Shown here: positions 25,958 to 34,900 of the stretch, piece after piece
Position numbering within the stretch: position 1 is the stretch's first letter
Layout: each line of letters begins with the position of its first letter
Position numbers and translations under genes: made by a program
The notes under the pieces: generated by a model
What the model was told of the DNA's origin: nothing
Databases searched by the model: none
Seen by the model: the letters and a program-made list of their open reading frames with translations, nothing else
NCBI RefSeq assembly: GCF_044594925.1
Contig: NZ_CP138991.1
Location: 1,426,001 to 1,490,000, forward strand
Direction: 5' to 3'
DNA from: Maribacter sp044594925
GTDB taxonomy: Bacteria; Bacteroidota; Bacteroidia; Flavobacteriales; Flavobacteriaceae
Length of the DNA stretch: 64,000 nucleotides

Positions 25958-27838
25958 GTCTTCCACGTTATCGCCCTCAGGTGCTGCATCAGCAGTTGGC
26001 TCTCCTTGTGGAGCACCACCAGCTTGTTGCGCTTCCGCCTGTGCCTTGTACATTTCTTCTGAAGCTACTTTCCATGCTTCGTTTATTTTGTCCAATGCAG
26101 GTGTAATTACGGCCAAATCTTTGGATTCGTAAGCCGCTTTCAATTCCGTTAACGCTTCTTCAATAGGCTTCTTTTTATCATCGGAAAGCTTGTCACCGAA
26201 TTCGGTCAACTGCTTTTCCGTTTGAAAAATCATTCCGTCCGCCTCATTTAACTTATCAGCAGTTTCCTTTGCCTTTTTGTCAGATTCAGCATTAGCCTCA
26301 GCTTCAGCCTTCATCTTTTGAATTTCTTCATCGGTTAAACCGGATGATGCTTCGATACGGATATCCTGTGTTTTGTTCGTAGCCTTATCCGTCGCAGAAA
26401 CTTTGATGATACCATTAGCGTCAATATCAAAAGTCACTTCAATTTGAGGTGTACCTCTTTGCGCTGGTGGAATACCATCTAAATGAAAACGACCGATAGT
26501 TTTGTTATCCGACGCCATTGGGCGCTCTCCCTGTAGTACATGTATTTCAACGGAAGGTTGATTATCCGCAGCAGTAGAAAACACTTGAGATTTCTTTGTA
26601 GGAATCGTTGTGTTCGCATCTATCAACTTGGTCATTACGCTTCCCATAGTTTCGATACCCAATGATAATGGTGTTACATCCAATAAAAGTACATCCTTAA
26701 CATCTCCTGTTAAAACACCACCTTGTATGGCTGCCCCAATGGCAACAACTTCATCAGGATTAACACCTTTTGACGGTTTCTTTCCAAAAAATTGCTCCAC
26801 AGCTTCCTGTACTGCAGGAATTCTAGTAGAACCACCCACCAAGATAATCTCGTCAATATCACTTTTTGAAAGTCCAGCAGCTTTTAATGCAGTAGCACAA
26901 GGCTCAATGGTTCTTTTGACCAAATCCGCGATTAACTGCTCAAATTTGGCTTTTGATAATGTACGAACTAAGTGCTTTGGTCCAGAAGCCGTAGCGGTTA
27001 CATAAGGTAAATTAATTTCTGTCTGTGCTGAAGAAGACAACTCTATTTTAGCTTTCTCCGCTGCCTCTCTAAGTCTTTGGAGTGCCATGGCATCTTCTCT
27101 TAAATCCATTCCTTCTTCGGATTTAAACTCATCGGCCAACCAATCAATAATTTTTTGATCCACGTCATCACCACCTAAATGGGTATCACCATCAGTAGAT
27201 AATACTTCAAATACACCATCACCAAGTTCTAATATGGAAACGTCATGTGTACCTCCACCAAAATCAAAAACAACTATTTTTTGATCCGTGTCTTTTTTAT
27301 CCATACCATAGGCCAAGGAGGCAGAGGTAGGTTCGTTAATAATCCTTTCTACGGTAAGACCTGCAATTTCCCCAGCTTCCTTTGTCGCTTGTCTTTGCGC
27401 ATCATTAAAATAGGCTGGAACGGTAATAACCGCTCTGGAAACATCTTGACCTAAATAATCTTCTGCCGTCTTCTTCATCTTCTGAAGAATCATTGCAGAA
27501 AGTTCTTGTGGTGTATACAAACGACCGTCTATATCAACTCTTGGCGTATCGTTATCCCCCTTAACTACTTTATAAGGTACACGTTTGGCCTCTTTACTAG
27601 ATTCCGAAAACTTGTTACCCATAAAACGCTTTATGGAGTATATGGTATTATGCGGATTTGTAACGGCTTGTCTTTTTGCAGGATCACCAACTTTAATTTC
27701 ACCACCTTCTACAAAGGCAATGACGGATGGAGTTGTTCTTTTCCCCTCTGCATTAGGTATTACAACCGGCTCGTTTCCTTCCATAACGGAAACACAGGAG
27801 TTGGTAGTACCTAAATCTATTCCTATAATTTTACTCAT
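25934..27838 (-). CDS. dnaK: Chaperone DnaK (Hsp70)
   Basis: 634 aa. ATPase domain (1-385) with GIDLGTTNSCV at the N-terminus, VPAYFNDAQRQATKEAG, phosphate-2 FDFGGGTHDVS and adenosine-binding LVGGSTRIPAV. The linker DVLLLDVTPLSLGIET precedes the substrate-binding beta domain and helical lid. The C-terminus is Gly/Ala/Gln-rich and ends DVDFEEVK, close to the usual EEVK(D) tail. It folds nascent and stressed proteins with DnaJ/GrpE, which are not in the window. The gene is monocistronic with its own terminator. The stop codon lies in a small repeat element inserted at the end of the gene, but the protein tail is unchanged. No CIRCE-like operator was seen. Confidence 0.97.
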   Translation of the reverse strand: MSKIIGIDLGTTNSCVSVMEGNEPVVIPNAEGKRTTPSVIAFVEGGEIKVGDPAKRQAVTNPHNTIYSIKRFMGNKFSESSKEAKRVPYKVVKGDNDTPRVDIDGRLYTPQELSAMILQKMKKTAEDYLGQDVSRAVITVPAYFNDAQRQATKEAGEIAGLTVERIINEPTSASLAYGMDKKDTDQKIVVFDFGGGTHDVSILELGDGVFEVLSTDGDTHLGGDDVDQKIIDWLADEFKSEEGMDLREDAMALQRLREAAEKAKIELSSSAQTEINLPYVTATASGPKHLVRTLSKAKFEQLIADLVKRTIEPCATALKAAGLSKSDIDEIILVGGSTRIPAVQEAVEQFFGKKPSKGVNPDEVVAIGAAIQGGVLTGDVKDVLLLDVTPLSLGIETMGSVMTKLIDANTTIPTKKSQVFSTAADNQPSVEIHVLQGERPMASDNKTIGRFHLDGIPPAQRGTPQIEVTFDIDANGIIKVSATDKATNKTQDIRIEASSGLTDEEIQKMKAEAEANAESDKKAKETADKLNEADGMIFQTEKQLTEFGDKLSDDKKKPIEEALTELKAAYESKDLAVITPALDKINEAWKVASEEMYKAQAEAQQAGGAPQGEPTADAAPEGDNVEDVDFEEVK

Positions 27839-28012
27839 TTTATATGTTTTAAAATATTAGTGCATTATTTTTAATCAGTATGTAGATGACAAACAATATG
27901 CCAAGGGAACAAAACTGACAGGATGTCATTTACGGAGTCAGTACTTGAGAATACCTTTAATCGGTTTCATGGCATTAGCAAACGTTGTACATTAGCATAC
28001 AATCTGAAACCA

Positions 28013-29446
28013 ATGTTACAAATAGAATGTATCAGTATTTTTGATATGCTTAAAATAGGCGTAGGACCTTCTAGCTCGCATACCTTGGGGCCTTGGAGAG
28101 CGGCCGAAAGATGGATTAAGGAACTAGAAAAATCAGACTCATTATCAGATGTTACCGCCGTTAAAGTACAAATGTATGGTTCCTTGTCGCTAACAGGTAA
28201 GGGACATGCAACGGATTATGCCGTTATTTTAGGACTTTTAGCAACCGATCCAGAGTACATACCAATTGATACCATTCATGAACTGGTCGCTAATGTTACA
28301 CAAAAGAAAAAACTACATCTCGGCGGTAAACTGGAGATAAATTTTGATCCAAAGACAGACATTGTTTTCAATAGAAAATTTCTTCCTTATCATGCCAACG
28401 GATTAAAATTCGAAGCCAAACTAAAATCAGGTAAGAAAAAGTCTAAAAAGTATTATTCCATAGGAGGAGGTTTTGTTGTTGTAGAAGAACGCAGAAATGC
28501 CAAAAAAAAGGTAGAAGCATTTAAAACCTTTCCATTTCCTATTCAAAAAGGCAATGAACTATTACACTTCTGCGAAAAAGAAAAAAAATCTATTTCCGAA
28601 ATTATATTGGAAAACGAACGCTCTTTGCGAACAGATGAAGAGATAAACCTGCAACTAAGACGTGTTTGGGACACCATGTTAGAATGCATGTACACTGGCT
28701 GCCATACAGAAGGTAAATTACCAGGAGGGTTACATGTAAAAAGGCGTGCTTTTGAAATGCATAAAAACCTTATTGGAAGCGTACCGTACAACAATCCTAA
28801 TGAATGGTTAAATGCCATAAGACAGACCGAGGTTAAATTTCGGCAAATACTGCAATGGGTCAGTTGTTTTGCACTTAGTGTAAACGAAGTCAATGCTTCT
28901 CTTGGTAGAGTGGTGACCGCACCAACTAATGGAAGTGCCGGTGTAATACCTGCCGTTTTAATGTATTACTTAGTAATAGAAAACCATGCGGGTAATTTTG
29001 AACACATCAAACAATTTCTCCTAGTCGCAGGAGAAATAGGTAGTATTTTTAAAAAGGGTGCTACAATTTCTGCCGCTATGGGAGGCTGCCAGGCAGAAAT
29101 AGGAGTTTCATCCGCCATGGCGGCGGGAGCACTGACAGAACTATTAGGTGGTTCCCCTGAACAAGTTTTAATGGCGGCGGAAATAGCTATGGAACATCAC
29201 TTAGGTCTTACTTGTGACCCAATAGGCGGATTGGTACAGATTCCTTGCATAGAACGAAATTCCATGGGCGCTATTAAAGCGATTAATGCCGCAGAATTGG
29301 CGTTGGGCTCAGACCCTAAGGAAGCTAAGGTTCCATTGGATAAAGTAGTACAGACTATGTGGGAGACCGCAAAGGATATGAATTCTAAGTATAAAGAAAC
29401 CTCAGAAGGCGGATTGGCCGTGGGTGTATTCTTAAGTGATTGTTAA
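28013..29446 (+). CDS. sdaA: L-serine ammonia-lyase, single-chain Fe-S type
   Basis: 477 aa from the ATG at 28013 (MLQIECISIFDMLKIG). An in-frame ATG 90 bp upstream would add an unrelated leader and is rejected. The beta-domain motif GVGPSSSHTLGPWRAA is near residues 17-32. The alpha domain has APTNGSAGVIPAV, GCQAEIGVSSAMAAGA and LTCDPIGGLVQIPCIERN, whose cysteines include the [4Fe-4S] ligands of the SdaA family. The enzyme deaminates serine to pyruvate and ammonia and is oxygen-sensitive. It is divergent from dnaK and converges on purC (19 bp apart). Confidence 0.93.
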   Translation: MLQIECISIFDMLKIGVGPSSSHTLGPWRAAERWIKELEKSDSLSDVTAVKVQMYGSLSLTGKGHATDYAVILGLLATDPEYIPIDTIHELVANVTQKKKLHLGGKLEINFDPKTDIVFNRKFLPYHANGLKFEAKLKSGKKKSKKYYSIGGGFVVVEERRNAKKKVEAFKTFPFPIQKGNELLHFCEKEKKSISEIILENERSLRTDEEINLQLRRVWDTMLECMYTGCHTEGKLPGGLHVKRRAFEMHKNLIGSVPYNNPNEWLNAIRQTEVKFRQILQWVSCFALSVNEVNASLGRVVTAPTNGSAGVIPAVLMYYLVIENHAGNFEHIKQFLLVAGEIGSIFKKGATISAAMGGCQAEIGVSSAMAAGALTELLGGSPEQVLMAAEIAMEHHLGLTCDPIGGLVQIPCIERNSMGAIKAINAAELALGSDPKEAKVPLDKVVQTMWETAKDMNSKYKETSEGGLAVGVFLSDC

Positions 29447-29465
29447 ACAAGAACACATTCAGTTT

Positions 29466-30422
29466 CTAGTCTGATTTTAAATAGGCAAGAACGTTCTGTT
29501 CTATTCTTTGCTGAATATTTTCTGTATTTGCTTTTACAAACTTTTCTCCCGTAATATTCTCATACAGCTCTATATATCTTTCTGATACCGAGGTAATATA
29601 TGCATCCGACATTTCAGGAACTGTTTGCCCCTCTAGACCTTGAAAACCATTGGAAATTAACCATTGTCTAACAAATTCTTTAGATAATTGCTTTTGGGCT
29701 TCTCCCCGCTCCTGCCTTTCCGCATAACCATCGGCATAAAAATAACGTGAAGAGTCTGGGGTATGAATCTCATCGATCAACACAATTTTACCTTCTTTAG
29801 TTTTTCCGAACTCGTATTTCGTGTCCACTAGTATTAAGCCTCTATCCGCAGCAAGTTGAGTTCCACGTTCAAAAAGTGCATAAGTATACTTTTCTAGGAC
29901 TGCATAATCAGCTGCCGAAACAATACCTTTTTCTAAAATAGCTTCCTTAGAAATATCTTCATCATGATCTCCCATTTCAGCTTTGGTGGCAGGTGTAATT
30001 ATGGGCGTAGGAAATTTATCGTTCTCTTTCATGCCCTCCGGCATGGGAACGCCACATAACATTCTTTTTCCTGCCTTATATTCTCTAGCCGCATGTCCGG
30101 ACATATATCCCCTTATAACCATTTCTACCTTAAAAGGTTCGCAATGGACCCCAACGGCCACATTAGGGTCTGGCGTCGCAGAGAGCCAATTGGGAACAAT
30201 GTCAGCCGTTAGCGACATCATTTTTGTAGCAATCTGATTTAATATCTGTCCTTTAAACGGAATTCCTTTTGGCATTACTACATCAAAGGCGGAAAGTCTA
30301 TCCGTAGCGATCATGACCAATACATCATTCTCCAAGGTATAAACCGCTCTAACTTTTCCTTTATAAACTTGCTTCTGGTTGGGAAAGTTGAAATTGGTAT
30401 CGTAAATTGTTTGGGACATCAT
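29466..30422 (-). CDS. purC: SAICAR synthase PurC
   Basis: 318 aa from the first ATG (30420-30422); a second ATG follows directly and a TTG precedes it. It catalyses ATP-dependent coupling of aspartate to CAIR in purine synthesis. Signatures: YKGKVRAVY (glycine-rich nucleotide loop), ATDRLSAFDVV, EMVIRGYMSGHAAREYKAG, LVDTKYEFG and IDEIHTPDSSRY. The length (~310 aa) is that of the longer SAICAR synthases of Bacteroidota and yeast. It follows phoH by 4 bp and is probably co-transcribed with it. Confidence 0.95.
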   Translation of the reverse strand: MMSQTIYDTNFNFPNQKQVYKGKVRAVYTLENDVLVMIATDRLSAFDVVMPKGIPFKGQILNQIATKMMSLTADIVPNWLSATPDPNVAVGVHCEPFKVEMVIRGYMSGHAAREYKAGKRMLCGVPMPEGMKENDKFPTPIITPATKAEMGDHDEDISKEAILEKGIVSAADYAVLEKYTYALFERGTQLAADRGLILVDTKYEFGKTKEGKIVLIDEIHTPDSSRYFYADGYAERQERGEAQKQLSKEFVRQWLISNGFQGLEGQTVPEMSDAYITSVSERYIELYENITGEKFVKANTENIQQRIEQNVLAYLKSD

Positions 30423-30426
30423 CAAT

Positions 30427-31380
30427 TTAATTTTGGTGTTCTATATTTCGGTAAGCGTCAATAACCTTCTTTACCAATTTATGCCGTATGACATCTTTAT
30501 CATCTAAATATACAATTTCAATACCTTCAACATTAGCCAAAACCAATAAGGCTTCCTTAAGTCCAGAAATAGTTCTTCTCGGTAAATCTATTTGTCCCGG
30601 GTCTCCAGTAATTAAAAATTGCGCATTTTTCCCCATTCTAGTAAGAAACATTTTCATTTGTGCATGGGTCGTATTCTGAGCTTCATCCAAAATCACGAAT
30701 GCATTATCCAAAGTACGTCCTCTCATAAAAGCCATAGGTGCAATTTGAATGGTGCCGTTTTCAATAAAATGCGCTAATTTTTCTGCAGGTATCATATCCC
30801 TTAACGCATCATAGAGCGGTTGCATGTATGGATCTAATTTTTCCTGTAAATCCCCAGGCAAGAAACCTAAATTTTCACCTGCTTCAACTGCCGGTCTAGT
30901 TAGGATAATTCTACGAACTTGCTTTTCCTTTAAGGCTTTTACGGCCAAGGCAACCCCAGTATAGGTTTTTCCGGTTCCCGCAGGTCCTATAGCAAACACC
31001 ATATCATTCTTCTTGGCAGCATCTACCAGTCGTCTTTGGTTTACCGTTTGGGCTTTTATAAGTTTACCACTAACGCCGTGCACTAAAGTCTCCCCACTAT
31101 TTGCAGATGATTGATAATCCTTCGATGTATTACTCGTCAACACCCGTTCAATGCTATTTTCGTCTAATTTGTTATACTTAACGAAATGCTCTGTTAACAT
31201 ATCAAAACGCCTATCAAATTCCTCTAAGAGACTTTCATCCCCATAAACTTTTATTTTATTGCCCCTTGCCACAATCTTGAGCTTGGGGAAATATTTTTTT
31301 AAAAGATCTATATTCTCGTTTTGTTGGCCAAAAAACTCTCTTGGACTGATTTCGGTAAGTTCTAAAACTAGTTCGTTCAA
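30427..31380 (-). CDS. phoH: PhoH family ATPase
   Basis: 317 aa. N-terminal KH-like region (about 1-95), then the PhoH ATPase with Walker A GPAGTGKTYTG (about 131-141), RPAVEAGENLGFLPGDLQEK, and Walker B FVILDEAQNTT followed by TGDPGQIDLPRR. The family is linked to phosphate response and to RNA processing with YbeY. The start is TTG (31378-31380), since no in-frame ATG precedes a TAA stop about 40 bp upstream and MNELVLELTEISPREFFG is the family N-terminus. The gene is first in a two-gene unit with purC. Confidence 0.92.
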   Translation of the reverse strand: MNELVLELTEISPREFFGQQNENIDLLKKYFPKLKIVARGNKIKVYGDESLLEEFDRRFDMLTEHFVKYNKLDENSIERVLTSNTSKDYQSSANSGETLVHGVSGKLIKAQTVNQRRLVDAAKKNDMVFAIGPAGTGKTYTGVALAVKALKEKQVRRIILTRPAVEAGENLGFLPGDLQEKLDPYMQPLYDALRDMIPAEKLAHFIENGTIQIAPMAFMRGRTLDNAFVILDEAQNTTHAQMKMFLTRMGKNAQFLITGDPGQIDLPRRTISGLKEALLVLANVEGIEIVYLDDKDVIRHKLVKKVIDAYRNIEHQN

Positions 31381-31443
31381 ATAGCAGAATTTAATAAGAT
31401 TAAGGCCGCGTAAAGTTTAATTTCGCTAGGCTCTTTTTTTGTT

Positions 31444-31451
31444 TAATTTTG
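31444..31451 (+). promoter_or_regulatory. Candidate -7 element upstream of the SAM hydrolase gene
   Basis: TAATTTTG matches the Bacteroidota -7 consensus TAnnTTTG, 59 bp before the ATG at 31511. No good -33 TTG at the usual spacing, so tentative. Confidence 0.35.
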
Positions 31452-31510
31452 TACAACGAATTTAAGCAAATTTTCACTTTGCGTAGTCAAAAACATATCA
31501 ACATTGCTTC

Positions 31511-32341
31511 ATGGCAATCATTACACTAACTACTGATTTTGGACTTAAAGACCACTTTGTTGGGGTACTAAAAGGTTCTATATACAGTACTTTACCAGAT
31601 GCCAAAATTGTTGATATATCCCATGACATAACTCCTTTTAACATACATGAATGCGCTTATATTTTAGAAAATTCATATCACAATTTCCCCAAAGGAACCA
31701 TTCATGTAGTCGGTGTAGATTCTGAGGCTACACCAGAAAACAGACATATTGCGGTTTTAGTGGATGGTCATTATTTCATTAGTGCAAATACTGGGGTGAT
31801 TGGACTTATAACTTCCGAAATGAAGCCGGAGAAAGTTATGGAAATAAATATTCCAGACCCCATTCATGGCTCTTTTCCGGTTATGAGTGTATTTGTTCAG
31901 GTAGCTTGTCATATAGCCCGAGGGGGTACCCTAGAGGTCATCGGAAAGCCTTTTTCAGAACCTAAAAGCTTACGGGAATTTGCCCCTCGTATTGTTGAGG
32001 ACGGAAAAAAAATAATCGGCAGTGTAATCTATATAGATAATTATGGCAACGTGGTGACAAATATCCAAAAGCATTTATTTGAAGCCTATAGAAACGGACG
32101 GTCTTTTGAACTACAGGCAAGAAACTATAAGATTAAAGTAATATTTAATGCCTACAGTGATATCGTTGATTTCTCTCTTGATAAGGGCAAACGAAAAGGG
32201 GACGGAGATCTTTTGGCATTATTTAATTCTTCAGGGTACATAGAATTAGCAATCTATAAAAGTAATTTGGATACGGTCGGAGGGGCTTCTACCCTATTGG
32301 GAATCGATTACAGAGACACCATTATTATTGATTTTATCTAA
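31511..32341 (+). CDS. SAM hydrolase / SAM hydroxide adenosyltransferase (DUF62)
   Basis: 276 aa. Family signatures: TTDFGLKDHFVGVLKG near the N-terminus (Asp and Asn/His substrate loop), IVDISHDITPFNI, VVGVDSEATPENR and a long second domain with IDNYGNVVTNI. Relatives hydrolyse SAM to adenosine and methionine. The halogenating enzymes of the same fold carry a 23-residue loop that I do not see here. Not secreted. It has its own upstream region (130 bp from phoH, divergent) and is 302 bp upstream of dnaN, on the same strand. Confidence 0.9.
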   Translation: MAIITLTTDFGLKDHFVGVLKGSIYSTLPDAKIVDISHDITPFNIHECAYILENSYHNFPKGTIHVVGVDSEATPENRHIAVLVDGHYFISANTGVIGLITSEMKPEKVMEINIPDPIHGSFPVMSVFVQVACHIARGGTLEVIGKPFSEPKSLREFAPRIVEDGKKIIGSVIYIDNYGNVVTNIQKHLFEAYRNGRSFELQARNYKIKVIFNAYSDIVDFSLDKGKRKGDGDLLALFNSSGYIELAIYKSNLDTVGGASTLLGIDYRDTIIIDFI

Positions 32342-32643
32342 GGCAAGAGCGGCCCGAAACATTTCAAATACACTAGTACTTAAATTGAGTTTTAAGGAGA
32401 CATCTCGCCTATTAATTCAAACATGAACGTTAATAACTAAATTGATATTTTTATAGATTTTGCTCCATTTCATTGATTATAGGGTGATTTTAGACTGCAA
32501 ATACATTCGCAATACTGTTAATAAGTTTGTTTCCTTTGAACAAGCATTTCAAATATCTTTGTTTTCAGCAGGGTTCTGAAAATTGCAAGTACAATTCTTA
32601 CGGCAGGACCTAAATTTTCATAAAAGAAATCAAAGCATAAAGA
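32342..32643 (+). promoter_or_regulatory. dnaN upstream region with two candidate -7 elements
   Basis: 302 bp with no open frame. TAAGTTTG (32522-32529) and TATCTTTG (32554-32561) both match TAnnTTTG. A TTG at 32527-32529 is 24 bp before the second, slightly longer than the normal spacing. The stretch presumably holds the dnaN promoter. No DnaA boxes or origin features were recognised. Confidence 0.4.
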
Positions 32644-33762
32644 ATGAAATTCATAGTCTCTAGTACGTATCTCTTAAAGCAGCTTCAGGTTCTAGGCGGT
32701 GTTATTAACAACAGTAATACCCTGCCAATATTAGATAATTTCCTTTTTGATTTAAATAAGGATAAATTAACGGTTTCCGCATCTGACCTAGAGACAACAA
32801 TGAGTTCAGTGCTAAATGTAGATTCTGATAATGAAGGAACTATCGCAGTACCTGCGCGGTTACTGTTAGAAACCCTAAAAACTTTCCCAGAGCAACCATT
32901 GACCTTTGTGGTTTCTGATAACAATACCGTTGAGATTAGTTCAAACCATGGTAAATATGCACTGGCTTATGCCGATGGCGCAGAATTTCCAAAGGCGGTT
33001 GAACTTTCAAATCCAAGTTCTACGGCACTCTTGGGTGATATTTTGGCAACGGCAATAAACAAAACGATATTCGCTGCGGGTAATGATGACCTTAGACCCG
33101 TAATGAGTGGTGTATTTTTTCAGTTCTCACCTGAAAATTTAACATTCGTTGCTACGGATGCCCATAAATTAGTTAAATACCAACGAGCGGACGTCACAGC
33201 ATCGCAGGTGGCAGAATTCATTATGCCTAAAAAACCGTTAACACTACTTAAGGGTATTTTAGCCGGAAGTGAATCAGAAGTAGTGATTGAATACAATGAT
33301 AGTAATGCAAAGTTCACTTTTGATGAGACGGAATTGATCTGCAGGTTGATAGATGGTAAATACCCTAACTATGAGGCGGTAATCCCAAAAGAAAATCCTA
33401 ATAAATTAACCATTGCCAGAAATCAGTTTTTAAGTTCCGTAAGAAGGGTTTCTATATTTTCTAATAAGACCACACATCAAATAAGACTTAAAATAGCAGG
33501 TGCGGAACTGAACATTTCTGCTGAAGATATTGATTACTCCAATAAAGCGGAGGAGCGGTTAACTTGTAGTTATCAAGGTGATGATATGCAAATTGGATTC
33601 AACTCTAGATTTCTTACCGAAATGTTGAACAATTTAGGCTCGGACGAAGTTTCACTAGAAATGAGCTTACCGAATAGAGCGGGTATACTTACCCCAATAG
33701 ATGGTTTAGACGAGGGCGAAAACGTTACTATGTTAGTAATGCCCGTGATGCTTAATAGCTAG
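32644..33762 (+). CDS. dnaN: DNA polymerase III beta sliding clamp
   Basis: 372 aa, the standard length with three repeated clamp domains (about 1-120, 130-245, 250-372). Recognisable family segments: MKFIVSSTYLLKQLQVLGGVI, the VVSDNNTVEISS strand, FVATDAHKLVKY, LICRLIDGKYPNYEAVIP, and a C-terminal LVMPVMLNS matching the usual M-P-M/V ending that forms the peptide-binding pocket. It tethers the replicative polymerase. No dnaA, recF or gyrB adjoins, so this is not a canonical origin neighbourhood. A bidirectional terminator follows. Confidence 0.96.
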   Translation: MKFIVSSTYLLKQLQVLGGVINNSNTLPILDNFLFDLNKDKLTVSASDLETTMSSVLNVDSDNEGTIAVPARLLLETLKTFPEQPLTFVVSDNNTVEISSNHGKYALAYADGAEFPKAVELSNPSSTALLGDILATAINKTIFAAGNDDLRPVMSGVFFQFSPENLTFVATDAHKLVKYQRADVTASQVAEFIMPKKPLTLLKGILAGSESEVVIEYNDSNAKFTFDETELICRLIDGKYPNYEAVIPKENPNKLTIARNQFLSSVRRVSIFSNKTTHQIRLKIAGAELNISAEDIDYSNKAEERLTCSYQGDDMQIGFNSRFLTEMLNNLGSDEVSLEMSLPNRAGILTPIDGLDEGENVTMLVMPVMLNS

Positions 33763-33879
33763 GATACAAGTTTAAGTATATTACCTCATGTCAAGCCCAC
33801 AAGGCATTTGAAGGAAAGTCAATGTTTATTTCGACACAAGCGTCGAAGCATTACTAATTTCGGTTGTCGAGTAAAAAAT

Positions 33880-33904
33880 AAAGGGAGCCTAATAGGCTCC
33901 CTTT
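33880..33904. terminator. Bidirectional terminator between dnaN and the DUF4870 gene
   Basis: 11-bp perfect stem AAAGGGAGCCT / AGGCTCCCTTT, 3-nt loop, T tracts on both sides. The converging genes end at 33762 (+) and 33919 (-). Confidence 0.85.
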
Positions 33905-33918
33905 TTGATTTCCTATGA

Positions 33919-34284
33919 TTAGGATATGAATTTTATTGTTCCGAAATAACTAGGGTCTTCACCATTACTAGCTTTTACGGCATTAACTATTGGCATAATT
34001 AAGGATAACATACCCGCAAGTACGAGTAAAAGAATACCTATTCCAAAAAGTAGTATAGCAGGTATACCTATAATTACGTAGAGAATTAAACTTAATTGAA
34101 AATTTATAATGGCTTTGCCATGCTCATCCATACCAATAACCGAATCTTTCATAGTAAGCCAAAGTACCAATGGTACAATAAGCCCTCCAAATCCCGTAAT
34201 AAAATCTAAATATTGAGTCAAATGGGCAATGACCAAAAGATTTCGGTCTTCCCGTAATGCGATGTTCTGATTAATTACTTCCAT
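33919..34284 (-). CDS. DUF4870-family small membrane protein
   Basis: 121 aa with three hydrophobic helices. The pattern of an N-terminal LLVIAHLTQYLDFITGFGGLIVPLVLW, a central HGKAIINFQLSLILYVII and a C-terminal glycine-poor helix is characteristic of DUF4870/Tic20-like small proteins. The function is unknown. It is separated from the next minus-strand gene by 82 bp and shares the terminator with dnaN. Confidence 0.83.
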   Translation of the reverse strand: MEVINQNIALREDRNLLVIAHLTQYLDFITGFGGLIVPLVLWLTMKDSVIGMDEHGKAIINFQLSLILYVIIGIPAILLFGIGILLLVLAGMLSLIMPIVNAVKASNGEDPSYFGTIKFIS

Positions 34285-34366
34285 TTTCTGATTGATTTAA
34301 GATGAATAACTATAAATGTGACGCAGAAAACAGTTAATTGTTACAATTTTTCCAATGAAAAAAGTA

Positions 34367-34786
34367 TTAAACCTTCTTTTGAAGTTTTTCCAACTTTATT
34401 TTTTCCTTTGCAATTTTGGCATTCAGCTTCAATATCTTACTATTGATCTTTTCTATATCTACTGGTGCTAATTTGCCCTTAGCCTGACCTTTCTCTAATT
34501 TTGATTCTAGCTTTTCAATTTGGTTTTCATCTTTGGCTATACGCTTCTTATTTGAATTTATAGTCTTAAGAAGCTTTTCCATTTTTTCCTTTTTCTTAGT
34601 TTCTTTTTTCTGCCGCTTTTCTTCTTTTTCAGCCTTATCAACTTTACGTTTTATTACCTTCATCTCCTCCTCTTCTTGGAGTTTTACAATTTCAGAAGTT
34701 TCTGTTGATTCAGCTGACTGGCTGTAAGAACTTGAAGCTATTAGTCCAAATAATAGTACTATTAGCGTGTATCTTATATTTTGCAT
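34367..34786 (-). CDS. Secreted Lys/Glu-rich coiled-coil protein
   Basis: 139 aa. Signal peptide (about 1-22, ending SYSQS). The rest is an almost continuous coiled coil dominated by Lys and Glu, with no Cys, Trp or catalytic motif. The composition suggests a periplasmic extended helix. Not recognised as a named family. The 77% purine composition of the coding strand reflects the repeated AAR/GAR codons. It is divergent from mnmE. Confidence 0.7.
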   Translation of the reverse strand: MQNIRYTLIVLLFGLIASSSYSQSAESTETSEIVKLQEEEEMKVIKRKVDKAEKEEKRQKKETKKKEKMEKLLKTINSNKKRIAKDENQIEKLESKLEKGQAKGKLAPVDIEKINSKILKLNAKIAKEKIKLEKLQKKV

Positions 34787-34900
34787 ATCGTTATCATTTA
34801 AAAATTATAGCACTAATGTAAATAATTATCAATTACCATTAATGAGTTAAAAAAAAATCAATCAGCACGGGCTACCCTATTAATTATTTACTTTTACATC

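Noticed and set aside
27923..28012. Longer start for the serine ammonia-lyase
   Set aside because: The 30 extra residues have no match to the family N-terminus, which begins at MLQIECISIFDMLKIG.
32342..32643. Possible replication origin next to dnaN
   Set aside because: No DnaA boxes, AT-rich unwinding repeats or dnaA/recF/gyrB neighbours were seen.
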